Shown one piece after another: positions 17,695-27,234 of a stretch of DNA of 64,000 nt (within the stretch, counting starts at the first letter, position 1; the number at the start of each line of letters is the position of its first letter). The stretch lies in assembly GCA_963921245.4 (NCBI GenBank), contig CAWUEY030000001.1:1612001-1676000 (forward strand), given 5' to 3'. The position numbers were made by a program, and so were the translations under genes. The stretch comes from JABJGO01 sp963921245 (GTDB lineage Bacteria; Pseudomonadota; Alphaproteobacteria; Rhodospirillales; Casp-alpha2). Below the pieces are notes generated by a model. The model was not told where the DNA came from. It searched no databases and saw only the letters and a list, made by a program, of their open reading frames with translations.

Positions 17695-18479
17695 AGTCTC
17701 GTAAAATTCCATTCTTAAAAAATGCCAGGGTGCTGGTATCCAATGATGATGGGATCAATGCTACCGGAATCAAGGTTCTGGAACGGGCTCTGAAGGGGCT
17801 GGCAAAGGAAGTGTGGGTAGTTGCCCCTGAGCACGAAAACAGCGGAGCAGGCCACGCCCTGACCCTGCAACGCCCTCTTCGAATCAGGCACGTTCGTGGA
17901 AAACGATATGCTGTAGATGGAACCCCAACGGACTGCGCGCTTCTGGCGATTAATCAGATAATGAGAGATAACCGACCGGATATTGTCCTTTCCGGTGTGA
18001 ACTATGGTGGCAATCTTGGCAACGATGTGACCTATTCCGGAACGGTAGCTGTTGCCATGGAGTCGACAATCTTTGGAATACCGGCGATTGCCTTCAGCCA
18101 GCACGTTGAAAACTTCAACAATTCGGCGCACTGGTCCACGGCCGAAACCTGGATTCCGAAAGTGCTGCGGAAACTGGAAGGTGTAGGGCTTCCGGAGTCT
18201 GTGTTGCTGAACGTGAATTTCCCGGATGTGGTCCAAAAAAAGGTAACCGGTGTAGAAGTTAAACGGCAGGGAGCCATGAAGACTGGCGATAACATAAAAC
18301 AGGGCTTCGATCCGTTGGGACGCCCTTATTATTGGATCGGCTGGATGGAGCAGGAATCACGCTATGGCAAAGGCACAGATCTTGATGCCATGGAACGCGG
18401 AGCAGTCTCCATTACACCTCTAACGATTGACTTAACCCACAAGGGGCTGATGCGTGATCTAAAAAAGGTATTTGCGTGA
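17691..18479 (+). CDS. surE: 5'/3'-nucleotidase SurE
   Basis: Survival protein E, a metal-dependent nucleoside-monophosphate phosphatase linked to stationary phase. Metal ligands lie in LVSNDDGINATGIKVL (about residue 16, the SNDDG motif), SGAGHALTL, VDGTPTDCA and VLSGVNYGGNLGNDVTYSGTVAVAME. Length 262 aa is normal. ATG overlaps the serS stop and its own stop overlaps the pcm start, so serS-surE-pcm-nlpD is one tightly coupled transcript; surE-pcm-nlpD is also the enterobacterial order. Confidence 0.96.
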   Translation: MKSRKIPFLKNARVLVSNDDGINATGIKVLERALKGLAKEVWVVAPEHENSGAGHALTLQRPLRIRHVRGKRYAVDGTPTDCALLAINQIMRDNRPDIVLSGVNYGGNLGNDVTYSGTVAVAMESTIFGIPAIAFSQHVENFNNSAHWSTAETWIPKVLRKLEGVGLPESVLLNVNFPDVVQKKVTGVEVKRQGAMKTGDNIKQGFDPLGRPYYWIGWMEQESRYGKGTDLDAMERGAVSITPLTIDLTHKGLMRDLKKVFA

Positions 18480-19159
18480 ACACGGCCATTCATAGTTCCG
18501 AAGAGTTAGCTGCGAGTGTCATGGATTGCGCCACCGCAAAGGCTCAACTCATTCTGGACGTCCGGCGAGGCGGAGTAACGGACCCTGCGGTACTCGCCGC
18601 CATGGAGAGTGTTCCCCGCCGCCTGTTTGTTCCCAAACCGTTTCAGGATCGCGCGCTTGAGAACGTCGCTCTCCCCATTGGTCGGCACCAGACGGTAAGC
18701 CAGCCGCTGGTTGTCGGTATGATGACCGAAGCGCTCAATCTCAATGATCGGGTAAAGGTTCTGGAAATCGGAACGGGATCGGGTTACCAGGCGGCGATCC
18801 TCGCCATGTTATGCCGCCGTCTTTACACCATGGAACGTCATCCACCGTTACTGGAAGAAGCAGAGAAACGGTTTCGGGCTCTACGTTTGACCAATGTCAC
18901 ATCCATGCTGGGCGACGGTTCAAAAGGATGGAAAGAGCAAGCACCATTTGATCGGATCATGCTGACTGCCGCCGCCATTGATATCCCGGCCCAGTTGGTA
19001 GACCAACTGGCCATTGGCGGCGTTATGGTACTTCCGGTAGGGCTGAATGATAACGATCAACGCCTGATCCGGTTGGTGAAAACTGAAGACGGCGCGGAAA
19101 CAGAAGACCTGGGCGGCGTTCGTTTTGTTCCTCTGTTACCGGGAATAGAAGCGGAATGA
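18476..19159 (+). CDS. pcm: Protein-L-isoaspartate O-methyltransferase
   Basis: Repairs isoaspartyl damage in proteins using SAM. Motifs: VPRRLFVP, IGRHQTVSQPLVVGMMTEAL (about residue 66, substrate region), VLEIGTGSGYQAAILA (SAM motif I, about residue 95), and a VGLNDNDQRL/FVPLLPG C-terminal part. Start is GTG 18476 within the surE stop overlap; its last codons overlap nlpD by four bases. Cytoplasmic, 227 aa. Confidence 0.95.
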   Translation: MNTAIHSSEELAASVMDCATAKAQLILDVRRGGVTDPAVLAAMESVPRRLFVPKPFQDRALENVALPIGRHQTVSQPLVVGMMTEALNLNDRVKVLEIGTGSGYQAAILAMLCRRLYTMERHPPLLEEAEKRFRALRLTNVTSMLGDGSKGWKEQAPFDRIMLTAAAIDIPAQLVDQLAIGGVMVLPVGLNDNDQRLIRLVKTEDGAETEDLGGVRFVPLLPGIEAE

Positions 19160-20160
19160 GAACCGGTTACATCCCTATTGCAATGGTGTTGGGCCTGGGA
19201 CTGTTGAGCGCCTGTGGCGGGCTTGAATGGCCACCCCCAAATTACACCCGACAAGCGGCTGGAACCGTATCGACTGGTTCCAGTGCCAGTTTCATCAATG
19301 CAAGTGCTGTTACGGTGGGAAAGGGCGATACGGTCTACGCGCTTTCCAAACGACATCGGGTTTCCATGCGTGATATCATCGTCGCCAACAACCTACAGGC
19401 ACCTTATCACCTTGTCATCGGACAACGGGTTGTCCTGCCGCGTGGCAAGGTTCACGTTGTGAGCAAGGATGAAACACTCTATCGGATTTCCCGGATGTAC
19501 AGCGTCAACGTCTACGACCTGGCGCGGTCAAATCAAATTCCATCGCCTTACGTCATCTATGTTGGGCAGGAATTGCGAATTCCAGGCACCGGTACGCCGG
19601 GAACAACCTACGTTGCTTCAGCTATCCCCCCCCAATCGCCAACTCAGACTTCAACCCCCAGAACAGCAACAACATCAACTGCCGCTTCAAGATCGCAGAC
19701 CGGATCGACCACCACAGTGCCCACACCAAACCCGAAACCGGTAAACGCCATTCCTAAACCGCCGACGGTTAGTGGCGATGGCTTCATTTGGCCGATTAAC
19801 GGAAGAATCGTCTCCAGCTACGGGGCCAAGGCGGAAGGCTTACGGAATGACGGAATCAATATCGCTGCCCCCAAGGGCAGTCCCGTTCACGCCGTTGAAA
19901 ATGGGGTCGTCGCGTATGCCGGTAACGAACTACGCGGATTTGGCAATTTGTTGCTAATAAAGCATGCTAACGGATATGTCTCAGCCTATGCCCACAATGC
20001 GGATTTACTGGTGAAACGGGGTGACAAGGTCAAGAAAGGGCAATCGGTCGCCACGGTTGGCAGCACCGGAAATGTCGTCACGCCACAACTTCATTTCGAA
20101 ATTCGAAAGGGTAAAAAAGCCCTCAATCCCGTGAAAGTCCTGCCGCCACGGAACGCTTGA
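19156..20160 (+). CDS. nlpD: NlpD-like lipoprotein: two LysM domains and a degenerate LytM/M23 domain
   Basis: Secreted lipoprotein with a lipobox (LLSAC, Cys20). Two LysM peptidoglycan-binding repeats occupy about residues 53-98 and 100-145, a Ser/Thr/Pro-rich linker follows, and a LytM domain spans about 210-330. In that domain the first zinc motif, normally HxGxD-like, reads RNDGINIAAP, so the first His and the Asp are missing, although AYAH and LHFEI remain. This is the pattern of E. coli NlpD, which does not cut the wall but activates an amidase at the septum. The position after surE-pcm agrees. An eight-C run lies in the linker at 19626-19633. Confidence 0.9.
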   Translation: MRTGYIPIAMVLGLGLLSACGGLEWPPPNYTRQAAGTVSTGSSASFINASAVTVGKGDTVYALSKRHRVSMRDIIVANNLQAPYHLVIGQRVVLPRGKVHVVSKDETLYRISRMYSVNVYDLARSNQIPSPYVIYVGQELRIPGTGTPGTTYVASAIPPQSPTQTSTPRTATTSTAASRSQTGSTTTVPTPNPKPVNAIPKPPTVSGDGFIWPINGRIVSSYGAKAEGLRNDGINIAAPKGSPVHAVENGVVAYAGNELRGFGNLLLIKHANGYVSAYAHNADLLVKRGDKVKKGQSVATVGSTGNVVTPQLHFEIRKGKKALNPVKVLPPRNA

Positions 20161-20198
20161 TATGGAACCTTTAAAAAACGTGTTTTCGCCGGAACTGA

Positions 20199-21319
20199 TC
20201 AAAATTCGAGATAAGGTTCTGCAGCTTTTCTGGCTTCGGTTGCTTTTTCTGTTTCGCCAAGCACCTCATAGGATTGAATGAGACGAGACCAGCCTTCCGG
20301 ATCATTGGGATTTTCCTCGAGACGGTCGGCGAGACGCTGCACCATCGAACGGATCATTTCCATTTGTTCATCTGCCGTCAGTTCAGCGGCGTTTTCGATG
20401 TCTTCTTGCGTGGGACCGCGCGGCGTTTCATCTGGTATCAAATCGCGGGCGCTCGAGGATGGCTTAAACACGCTCACATCTATACTGGCCGCTTCTGCTG
20501 TCCGGTTGATATGTTGGCGAACCAACGGAACCCACGCCGCATCAGGTGGTGAAATGTGGATCAGATCCGTCCAAATCTGTATAGCCGTCTCAGCATCGTC
20601 ATTCTGGATCGCGTGAATACCCAGGTAAAATCTGGCCTTTGGATTGTGAGGGGCATCCAATAGAACGCGAGTCAAAATCTCATGCATTTTTTCATCGACA
20701 AACGCTCTGTTCGCCATAATGCGGGCTTCCACGAAATCAGAAAGCACGTTCATGTCACCTGTTATCCTGAAGAGATGATCAAAAGCACGGGCGGCTTCCT
20801 CAAACCGCTCCAGAGCAAGATAACTTCTGCCCAATAGAGCCCAGCCATCCGGATCAGCCGGGTTTTCAGCAAGGCGAGCTTCAAGACCGCTCACCATATC
20901 ATTTACCGGTCTTGCATCATCGGCAGCTTGCTGCAGATCTGTTCGTTCCGCGTAGGGATAGTCTGGCAACCCTGGTGATCCAGGGCTAAATACGTCAGAA
21001 CGGCGGATATCGGGACGAGGAGGATCAAACCAATGACGAATGGACGAGAACCTGCTTGTGATTCGGTACGCCCATCGGTCCCCATCGCGTGCGCTTTCAG
21101 TAAGCGTTTCTGGATTTCCAGGCGTATAGAGGAGGCTTGTGCTTCTGAAATTTGACCGCGTTCAATTTCTTGATCAATTTCGTTAAGCTGATCCTTGTAA
21201 ACAGCAACGTCGAATGAGTTATCGGCGGGTAAGGACTCTGCACGTCGCCGTAGGAACGGCCACAAAATGAAAACCGTTACCGTAATTGTAAGCACGCAGA
21301 AGGCTGCTAAAATGCTCAC
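20199..21319 (-). CDS. ccmI: CcmI/CycH cytochrome c maturation TPR protein, split by a one-base frameshift
   Basis: The N-terminal part (frame from 21319) has two membrane helices around a cytoplasmic coiled coil (AVYKDQLNEIDQEIERGQISEAQA), the CcmI layout. The C-terminal part (frame ending at 20199) contains the periplasmic TPR domain that holds apocytochrome c (GLEARLAENPADPDGWALLGRSYLALERFEEAARAF). The frames join if one G is added in the coding strand near 20980: TTAGCCCTGG would become TTAGCCCTGGG and read YLALGSPGLPDYPYAER, matching the family. As given, the first frame stops at 20903. Sequencing error, real mutation and recoding cannot be separated here. Last gene of the ccm operon. 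Confidence 0.85.
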
Positions 21320-21816
21320 GGTTTTTTACTCCCCGTATCGTCCAGCAATGAGACAAGAGTTTTTTGTTCGGCCTCGCTTAAACCTGCCTCCTGTTTGTTA
21401 TTGGATGAGGCGTGCGCGATTGCATTTCGCCGAAATGTCATGAACAAAACGAGCAATCCAATGGCGGCGAAAACCGGTGGACCGATCCAAAGGACATAGG
21501 TGGATGCATTAAAAGGGGGTTTCAAGAGAACAAATTCACCATATCGACTGACGATGTAAGACATGATCTCGTCATCACTTTCCCCCTTCGTCAGGCGATC
21601 TCTCACCAGAACACGGAGATCCTTTGCCAATTGCGCATCAGAATCGTCGATAGACTGGTTCTGACACACCAGACAGCGGAGTTCCGCACTGATCTCCCGT
21701 GCCCGTTCCTCAAGAACAGGATCATCCAATATTTCCTCAGGTTCTACGGCAAGCCCGACCGAGAGATAGCTCGTAAAAAACAGCACGAAGGTGAGGGGAA
21801 AAATTATGTGTTTCAT
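21316..21816 (-). CDS. ccmH: Cytochrome c-type biogenesis protein CcmH (CycL)
   Basis: Thiol reductase component of the haem-ligation complex that keeps apocytochrome CXXCH reduced. A signal peptide (about residues 1-23) precedes the periplasmic domain with LRCLVCQNQSIDDSDA (redox CXXC at about residues 48-51); a C-terminal transmembrane helix (VLWIGPPVFAAIGLLVLFMTF) follows. Length 166 aa is normal. It overlaps ccmI and ccmG by four bases each. Confidence 0.95.
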   Translation of the reverse strand: MKHIIFPLTFVLFFTSYLSVGLAVEPEEILDDPVLEERAREISAELRCLVCQNQSIDDSDAQLAKDLRVLVRDRLTKGESDDEIMSYIVSRYGEFVLLKPPFNASTYVLWIGPPVFAAIGLLVLFMTFRRNAIAHASSNNKQEAGLSEAEQKTLVSLLDDTGSKKP

Positions 21817-22370
21817 TGGTTTTCGAGCTTTTGAATCAACGGTCGAAAAACATTGTCCCAGACGTCCTCGTTCAGCGGTCCAATGTGTTTGTAGCGAATG
21901 ACGCCGTTCTGATCGATGAGGAAGGTCTCTGGTGCGCCAGTTACGCCAAATGCGATGGCACCCCTGCTGTCGGGGTCATCACCGATAAGGGTATAGGGGT
22001 CACCATATCGCTTTAACCATGCCGGGCCGGACGCTCGGTCAGGTTCCCGCCAATCAATGCCATGAACGGGAATATCGCCGCGCGCGGACAGCTGCATCAG
22101 GAAAGGGTGTTCGATCCTGCAAGCAACACACCAAGAACCAAACACGTTCAATAGCGTGATTTCTTTTTTAAAATCCCGGGTTTGCAATCCCCATTCGCGG
22201 TCCGGATTAGGCCGACCCTGAATAGGCACAAGACGAAAATCATCAACCGGTTGATCAATCAGCACGGAAGGTAATTCATGCGGGTTCTTTGTCAGTCCAA
22301 TCGCAAAATAAGCGGCGAGAACGCCGAAGATAATGCACGGAACAAGAAAGACTGTACGACGCAGACCCAC
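21813..22370 (-). CDS. ccmG: Thiol:disulfide interchange protein CcmG (DsbE)
   Basis: Membrane-tethered periplasmic thioredoxin-like protein passing electrons to CcmH and apocytochromes. An N-terminal anchor (about residues 6-25) is followed by a thioredoxin fold with FGSWCVACRIEHPFL (CXXC CVAC, about residue 80) and the cis-Pro region GAPETFLID. The redox pair is CVAC, differing from the more common C(P/S)xC. Spaced three bases from ccmF. Confidence 0.94.
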   Translation of the reverse strand: MGLRRTVFLVPCIIFGVLAAYFAIGLTKNPHELPSVLIDQPVDDFRLVPIQGRPNPDREWGLQTRDFKKEITLLNVFGSWCVACRIEHPFLMQLSARGDIPVHGIDWREPDRASGPAWLKRYGDPYTLIGDDPDSRGAIAFGVTGAPETFLIDQNGVIRYKHIGPLNEDVWDNVFRPLIQKLENQ

Positions 22371-22373
22371 GAT

Positions 22374-24362
22374 TTAGGCCCTCGCAGCGGAAGCGGGTGC
22401 AGAAGCGTGACGACGGGACGGAACACCGACGCGGAACCGTCTGTCACTCAAGGAAATCGCTGAACCGACAACCATGATGATGGTCCCGGCCCACATCCAG
22501 GCAACCAGTGGATTCCAGTAAAGCCTTGTCACGAAACTTCCATCATGTCCTTGAGGATCACCAATAACAGCGTACAAATCACCCAGAAACAGGCTGTGGA
22601 TGGCCGCTTCCGTGGTGGGCATGGACCGGACAGGGTATTCTCTGTTTTCCGGCTCAAGGGTAACAATGCGTTTTCCATCGCGGCTGACGTCAAAGGTACC
22701 GCGGGTGTAGATGTAGTTTGGTCCCTGGCCCTGCGAGGCTCCCTTGAACGTAAAATCATAACTCCCGACCCGGATGGTTTCATTGGGCATCATGGTCTGA
22801 ATGGATTCGACCTTCCATGAGCCTGCTCCGGTCATTCCTGCGACTGCGATCGCAAGACCAAAATGACCCAGTGTCATGCCAAAGCTGGAGCGCGGCGTGC
22901 GCGCTAGCCGAGAAACGGATTTGCCAAAAGGTTCGCGGAAGAGGCGAATGCGCTCCCCAAGCTCGACAATCGTTCCAACAGCCAACCATACGGCCAGCGT
23001 CATGCCGACGATACCAATAAAGGGACCATCGGTAACCCATGCCCAAGTGGCCAGTCCGGCAAGAAGTGCCATCGTGCCTGCGAGCCACAGTCGCCCAAGG
23101 GCGTGGGGTAAATCAGCACGCTTCCACCCCAGCATCGGGCCTATGGCCATCGCGACGACAGCCGGTGCAGCAATCGGTATGAATACAGCCTCAAAGAAAG
23201 GCGCACCAACCGAAACCTTGTCGCCATCAAGGGCGTCCAGGAATAACGGATACAGCGTTCCAAGAAGTACGACCGCAGTAGCAACCATCAGGATAAGATT
23301 ATTGAGCAGTAGTCCGCCTTCTCGCGAGATCGGCTGGAAAACACCCGTATTGCGGAGTGCTGGCCCGCGCCAGGCAAACAATGCAAACGACCCTCCGATA
23401 ACGATGACCAGCAGCAGCAAAATGAACACACCCCTCGTCGGGTCTGTCGCGAATGCATGGACACTGGTCAGAACGCCGGAACGCACGAGGAAAGTGCCGA
23501 GCAGGCTTAGTGAGAACGTCACAATGGCGAGGAATATCGTCCATCCTTTTAGGGTGTCTCTTTTCTCAACCATGATGGCGGAATGAAGCAGCGCGGTTCC
23601 CGCAAGCCAGGGCATAAAGGAAGCGTTCTCAACAGGATCCCAAAACCACCAGCCACCCCAACCGAGTTCGTAGTAGGCCCACCATGAACCAAGCGCGATT
23701 CCTCCGCTCAGGAAAGCCCAGGCGGCCAATGTCCATGGCCGAACCCATCGGCCCCAGGCGGCATCCATGCGACCTTCAATGAGAGCGGCAATGGCGAAGG
23801 AAAACGCCATTGAGAAACCGACGTATCCCAGATAGAGCATAGGCGGATGGATCGCCAGGCCGGGGTCCTGGAGAAGCGGATTGAGCCCTTGTCCATTGGT
23901 TGGTGGCGGCACTATTCGGGCAAAGGGGTTGGAGGTCAAAACTAGAAACAGATAGAACCCCGCGGCGACAAACGCCTGCACCGCCAAGACACGTGCTCTC
24001 AGCGAGGGAGGTAAATTTCGCCCGAACAGGGCAACAGCACCACCAAACAAACTCAGAATCAAAACCCAGAGCAGCATCGACCCTTCATGATTTCCCCAGG
24101 TGCCGGAAATTTTATAGATAAGAGGTTTGTCGGTGTGCGAATTCTGAAAAACCACGGCCAGTGAAAAATCGGATACAATGAACCCATACATCAAAGCCGC
24201 GAAGGAAATGCCAACGAGGATAAACTGAGCAATGGCGGCAAGATTGCCAAACTCCATCCATTTGATGCTGTTGCGCGCCGCGCCTACAAGCGGCAGCACG
24301 GCTTGCGCAAGGGCAACTGACAACGCCAGTATCAGGGAAAAATGACCAATTTCTGCGATCAT
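22374..24362 (-). CDS. ccmF: Haem lyase CcmF
   Basis: Large polytopic membrane protein (662 aa, about 15 helices) that attaches haem to apocytochrome c. The tryptophan-rich WWD segment reads WGGWWFWDPVENASFMPWL (about residues 230-250), and conserved His residues flank it (LAIHPPMLYLGYVG; TALLHSAIMVEKR). The C-terminal periplasmic loop contains VRSMPTTEAAIHS. All expected parts of a full-length CcmF are present. Lies between ccmE and ccmG. Confidence 0.97.
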   Translation of the reverse strand: MIAEIGHFSLILALSVALAQAVLPLVGAARNSIKWMEFGNLAAIAQFILVGISFAALMYGFIVSDFSLAVVFQNSHTDKPLIYKISGTWGNHEGSMLLWVLILSLFGGAVALFGRNLPPSLRARVLAVQAFVAAGFYLFLVLTSNPFARIVPPPTNGQGLNPLLQDPGLAIHPPMLYLGYVGFSMAFSFAIAALIEGRMDAAWGRWVRPWTLAAWAFLSGGIALGSWWAYYELGWGGWWFWDPVENASFMPWLAGTALLHSAIMVEKRDTLKGWTIFLAIVTFSLSLLGTFLVRSGVLTSVHAFATDPTRGVFILLLLVIVIGGSFALFAWRGPALRNTGVFQPISREGGLLLNNLILMVATAVVLLGTLYPLFLDALDGDKVSVGAPFFEAVFIPIAAPAVVAMAIGPMLGWKRADLPHALGRLWLAGTMALLAGLATWAWVTDGPFIGIVGMTLAVWLAVGTIVELGERIRLFREPFGKSVSRLARTPRSSFGMTLGHFGLAIAVAGMTGAGSWKVESIQTMMPNETIRVGSYDFTFKGASQGQGPNYIYTRGTFDVSRDGKRIVTLEPENREYPVRSMPTTEAAIHSLFLGDLYAVIGDPQGHDGSFVTRLYWNPLVAWMWAGTIIMVVGSAISLSDRRFRVGVPSRRHASAPASAARA

Positions 24363-24400
24363 GTTTGATTGCCCCTCAAAAGCTGAATTTAAACGGCGCG

Positions 24401-24838
24401 TTATTCATCGCTACCTTTCCATTGCCCTGCTTCCTTCAGCGCGGCGGCGACTTCAGGTGGCATGTAGTTTTCATCGTGTTTTGCCAGCACTTCATCGGCA
24501 ACGAAACGATTGCCCTTTAATAGTCCCTCAGTCACAACGCCCTGTCCCTCCCGGAAAAGGTCGGGCAAAATTCCAACGTACTCAACATTTATCTGGTGAG
24601 CGGTATCGGTTATCGCGAACCGAACCAATCCATTGTCTCCGTGTGCAATGCTGTTGTCTTCCACGAGACCGCCAAGGCGAATTCGCTGACCATCGTCAAC
24701 CATGCCGGACGCAATATCGGAAGGGGTGCGAAAAAATACGATACTTTCTTCAAATGCGTTGAGTATCAGTGCGACGGCCGCCGCGACCAGCAATCCGGCA
24801 AGGCCAACGAAACTCAGTCGTTTCGCTTTTCGTTTCAT
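24401..24838 (-). CDS. ccmE: Haem chaperone CcmE
   Basis: Periplasmic haem chaperone, 145 aa, with an N-terminal anchor (RLSFVGLAGLLVAAAVALIL) and an OB-fold. The covalent haem-binding His lies in LAKHDENYMPPEV (about residue 120), with the following Tyr that ligates haem iron. Overlaps ccmD by four bases. CcmE receives haem from the CcmC complex and hands it to CcmF. Confidence 0.96.
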   Translation of the reverse strand: MKRKAKRLSFVGLAGLLVAAAVALILNAFEESIVFFRTPSDIASGMVDDGQRIRLGGLVEDNSIAHGDNGLVRFAITDTAHQINVEYVGILPDLFREGQGVVTEGLLKGNRFVADEVLAKHDENYMPPEVAAALKEAGQWKGSDE

Positions 24839-25002
24839 GTTTCGCGGCCAGTCGTTTGCTGTATCGCTTCAAGCTCCATTTTAGCCTTGCGCCGAGCGCG
24901 CACACTGTAAAATGCAAGAGCGATGAGCACCAATGCGGAAACAGCGTAACACGGCCAGATAAACTGGCCGTACCCGCCCATGTCTGTTAACGCGGAAAAC
25001 AT
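24835..25002 (-). CDS. ccmD: Haem exporter accessory protein CcmD
   Basis: A 55-residue protein in the expected place between ccmC and ccmE. It has MGGYGQFIWPCYAVSALVLIALAF, one membrane helix preceded by the typical aromatic GGYxxxVW-like segment, then a basic cytoplasmic tail (SVRARRKAKMELEAIQ). ATG 25002 is chosen because longer upstream readings fall inside ccmC. CcmD releases holo-CcmE from the CcmABC complex. Confidence 0.92.
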   Translation of the reverse strand: MFSALTDMGGYGQFIWPCYAVSALVLIALAFYSVRARRKAKMELEAIQQTTGRET

Positions 25003-25004
25003 CG

Positions 25005-25766
25005 TTAGGATATTGCTTCTTCCCGGGTGGGTTCCATAGACATGTCTGATCTCTGTCGCAGAATAACGCGTGTTTTGGTCGTCATAATCTCCGTATCTAT
25101 GCGAATTATCAGTAACCAGAGATAAAACAGCTTGTAGGCCAGCGCCATCACCAGCAAGGGCCATAGCATATCCGGATGTATGCTTGGTCCATCGAGACGT
25201 AGAACACTTGCCGGTTGATGCAGGGTGCTCCACCAGTCAACCGAAAACTTGATGATGGGGACGTTTACGAAACCGACCAGAACGAGTATTGCCGATGCTT
25301 GAATCCCGCGCTGAACATTGTCAAACGCATTGCTCAGAGCCATGTACCCCAAATAGAGAAAGAAAAGGACCAAAACAGAGGTTAAACGCGCATCCCAAAC
25401 CCACCAGGTTCCCCACATGGGTTTGCCCCAAAAAGACCCTGTTACAAGTGCGAGAAAGGTAAATGCCGCGCCGATGGGAGCCGTTACGCGGGCCGCTAAA
25501 TGAGCGAGCGGATGCTTCCATATCAGGCCGACCAGGGACGCCAATGCCATAGCGGTATAACAGAACATCGCCATCCATGCCGACGGTACGTGAACATACA
25601 TTATACGCACGCTATCGCCTTGCTGATAGTCGACGGGCGAGGCCACAAGGCTCAAATACAATCCCACGGCAAAAGCAATGGCTGTGGCGAAACCCAACCA
25701 AGGCACGAGGGGGCGGGCAATGGTCAAAAAAATCGTTGGATTGGCGTATCTTTCGATGCTCGACAT
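25005..25766 (-). CDS. ccmC: Haem exporter protein CcmC
   Basis: Six-helix membrane protein that loads haem onto CcmE. The WWD motif is GKPMWGTWWVWDARLTS (about residues 110-130), flanked by conserved His in VHVPSAWMAMF and LHQPASV. Length 253 aa is normal. Starts 120 bases after ccmB, a gap that contains a short inverted repeat (CCCCT/AGGGG on the minus strand) but no gene. Confidence 0.96.
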   Translation of the reverse strand: MSSIERYANPTIFLTIARPLVPWLGFATAIAFAVGLYLSLVASPVDYQQGDSVRIMYVHVPSAWMAMFCYTAMALASLVGLIWKHPLAHLAARVTAPIGAAFTFLALVTGSFWGKPMWGTWWVWDARLTSVLVLFFLYLGYMALSNAFDNVQRGIQASAILVLVGFVNVPIIKFSVDWWSTLHQPASVLRLDGPSIHPDMLWPLLVMALAYKLFYLWLLIIRIDTEIMTTKTRVILRQRSDMSMEPTREEAIS

Positions 25767-25886
25767 GGGAACAGTTTTTACTTCAGTGGCATTCGGGAAG
25801 CCAGTAAATCTCTTGTTAGAATGTTGTGTTCGCGTATTGCATATAATTTCATGAGGCTCGGATTATTACCCCTGGTGTGAGGGGCG

Positions 25887-26555
25887 TTACGCCATGGCCT
25901 GCCGGATCGCTGCCGCCGTTGCCCACGGGCATAGGGCAAGGGCCAAAACGAACAACCCTGCAAGAACCATGAACTGTGATTGCAGGGGGTATCCTCCGAC
26001 CGCCGCATCGACCGCACTGACGCCAAAAATCAGTACGGGAATGAATAGGGGCAAAATCAGTAATGACAGCAAAACCCCGCCTCTCCGGGCACCCAGTACA
26101 AGAGCAGCACCAACCCCTCCAATCAGGCTGAGTGTCGGTGTACCAAGGGCCAATGACGCCACTAGAATGGCAAATCCACTGCTTTCGAGATTAAGAAAGA
26201 TCGCAAGAACAGGGCTGACAACGATGAGAGGTAGCCCCGTGGTAAGCCAGTGCGCTGTAACCTTGGCAAGAACCGAGATTTCGAGGACGACCGGGCTGAT
26301 GACAATCAATTCGAGAGAACCGTCTTCAAAATCGTTTAAGAACAGACGTTCAAGCGAGAGCATGGATGAAAGCAGTGCCGCGACCCAGATGACACCGGGT
26401 GAAATCCTGGCCAGAATGTTCGGCTCAGGCCCAATACCGAGCGGAAACAACGTCACGGCGATGACAAAAAACATCACGACCATGCCGCTGTCCATGCCCT
26501 GACGAATGGCTAGGCGCAGGTCTCGGGCGAGCAGCGCGGAAAAACCATGCATCAT
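25887..26555 (-). CDS. ccmB: Haem exporter permease CcmB
   Basis: Six-helix permease of the CcmABC transporter that releases holo-CcmE. ALLARDLRLAIRQG begins the protein, LSLERLFLNDFEDGSLELI is the conserved loop, and glycine-rich helices follow (GVGAALVLGARRGGVLLSLLILPLFIPVLIFG). Length 222 aa is typical. Overlaps ccmA by four bases. Confidence 0.95.
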   Translation of the reverse strand: MMHGFSALLARDLRLAIRQGMDSGMVVMFFVIAVTLFPLGIGPEPNILARISPGVIWVAALLSSMLSLERLFLNDFEDGSLELIVISPVVLEISVLAKVTAHWLTTGLPLIVVSPVLAIFLNLESSGFAILVASLALGTPTLSLIGGVGAALVLGARRGGVLLSLLILPLFIPVLIFGVSAVDAAVGGYPLQSQFMVLAGLFVLALALCPWATAAAIRQAMA

Positions 26556-27208
26556 AACGCTTCTGCCAGATTGGCAGCGCTACTGAACCGGGACAAATCC
26601 AGTTCTGCCGGGTTTTCGGCTTTGATGTCAGAATGGGTGGACAAAACAACCATTCCGCCTGCCTGTCGATGATGGGCGATCAGGTTTTCCAGCACAGCAA
26701 CCGCCTGGGTATCCAGCGACGTTGCTGGTTCATCCAACAACCAGAGCGGGGCGAAGGTGATCAACAATCGCGCCAACGCCACGCGCTTGGTTTGTCCCGC
26801 CGATAGATGCTGAACGGGTATATTGGCCAGACCGGATATCCCCCAGGCAGCCAGGCCATTCGCAATCTGCTCTCCATCCCTTTTTGGTACACCGCGTATA
26901 TTGGCCCAGAATTTCAGATTTTCAACGACACTCAGTGTCGGTTTCAAGGCGGCTGGATGGCCGATGTAATGAAAACGGGAGTAATGGTTTTCAGGGTCTT
27001 CATAGATATTTATGCTGTTCCATTCCAGAGCCCCCTTGGCGGGCATCAGCAAGCCAGCCATAAGCCGAAGCAGACTGGATTTCCCGCTCCCATTGGGTCC
27101 GGAAAGGATCAGCATTTCACCGGGTTCCAAAGCAAAAGACAGGTTGTCGAATACACCCCTTTCACCACGGATACAGGCGAGGTTTTTACCGCTGAAATTT
27201 TTCATCAC
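26552..27208 (-). CDS. ccmA: Haem exporter ATPase CcmA
   Basis: ABC ATPase of the haem-handling complex, 218 aa. Walker A is GPNGSGKSSLLRLMAG (about residues 36-51), signature LSAGQTKRVALARLL (about 130), Walker B LWLLDEPATSLD (about 152) and the switch His in LSTHSD. First gene of the operon; a promoter candidate lies 27-54 bases upstream (27235-27262, minus strand). Confidence 0.96.
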   Translation of the reverse strand: MMKNFSGKNLACIRGERGVFDNLSFALEPGEMLILSGPNGSGKSSLLRLMAGLLMPAKGALEWNSINIYEDPENHYSRFHYIGHPAALKPTLSVVENLKFWANIRGVPKRDGEQIANGLAAWGISGLANIPVQHLSAGQTKRVALARLLITFAPLWLLDEPATSLDTQAVAVLENLIAHHRQAGGMVVLSTHSDIKAENPAELDLSRFSSAANLAEAL

Positions 27209-27234
27209 GATTTATCCGATTTATCCTGGCTCTG

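Noticed and set aside
19626..19633. Eight-C run in the nlpD linker as another phase-variable tract
   Set aside because: Short compared with the 13-25-base runs in the island, in a core gene, and the frame is intact on both sides.
25862..25886. Hairpin between ccmB and ccmC as an internal terminator
   Set aside because: Five-bp stem and no T-run on the minus strand; more likely irrelevant to transcription of the downstream genes.
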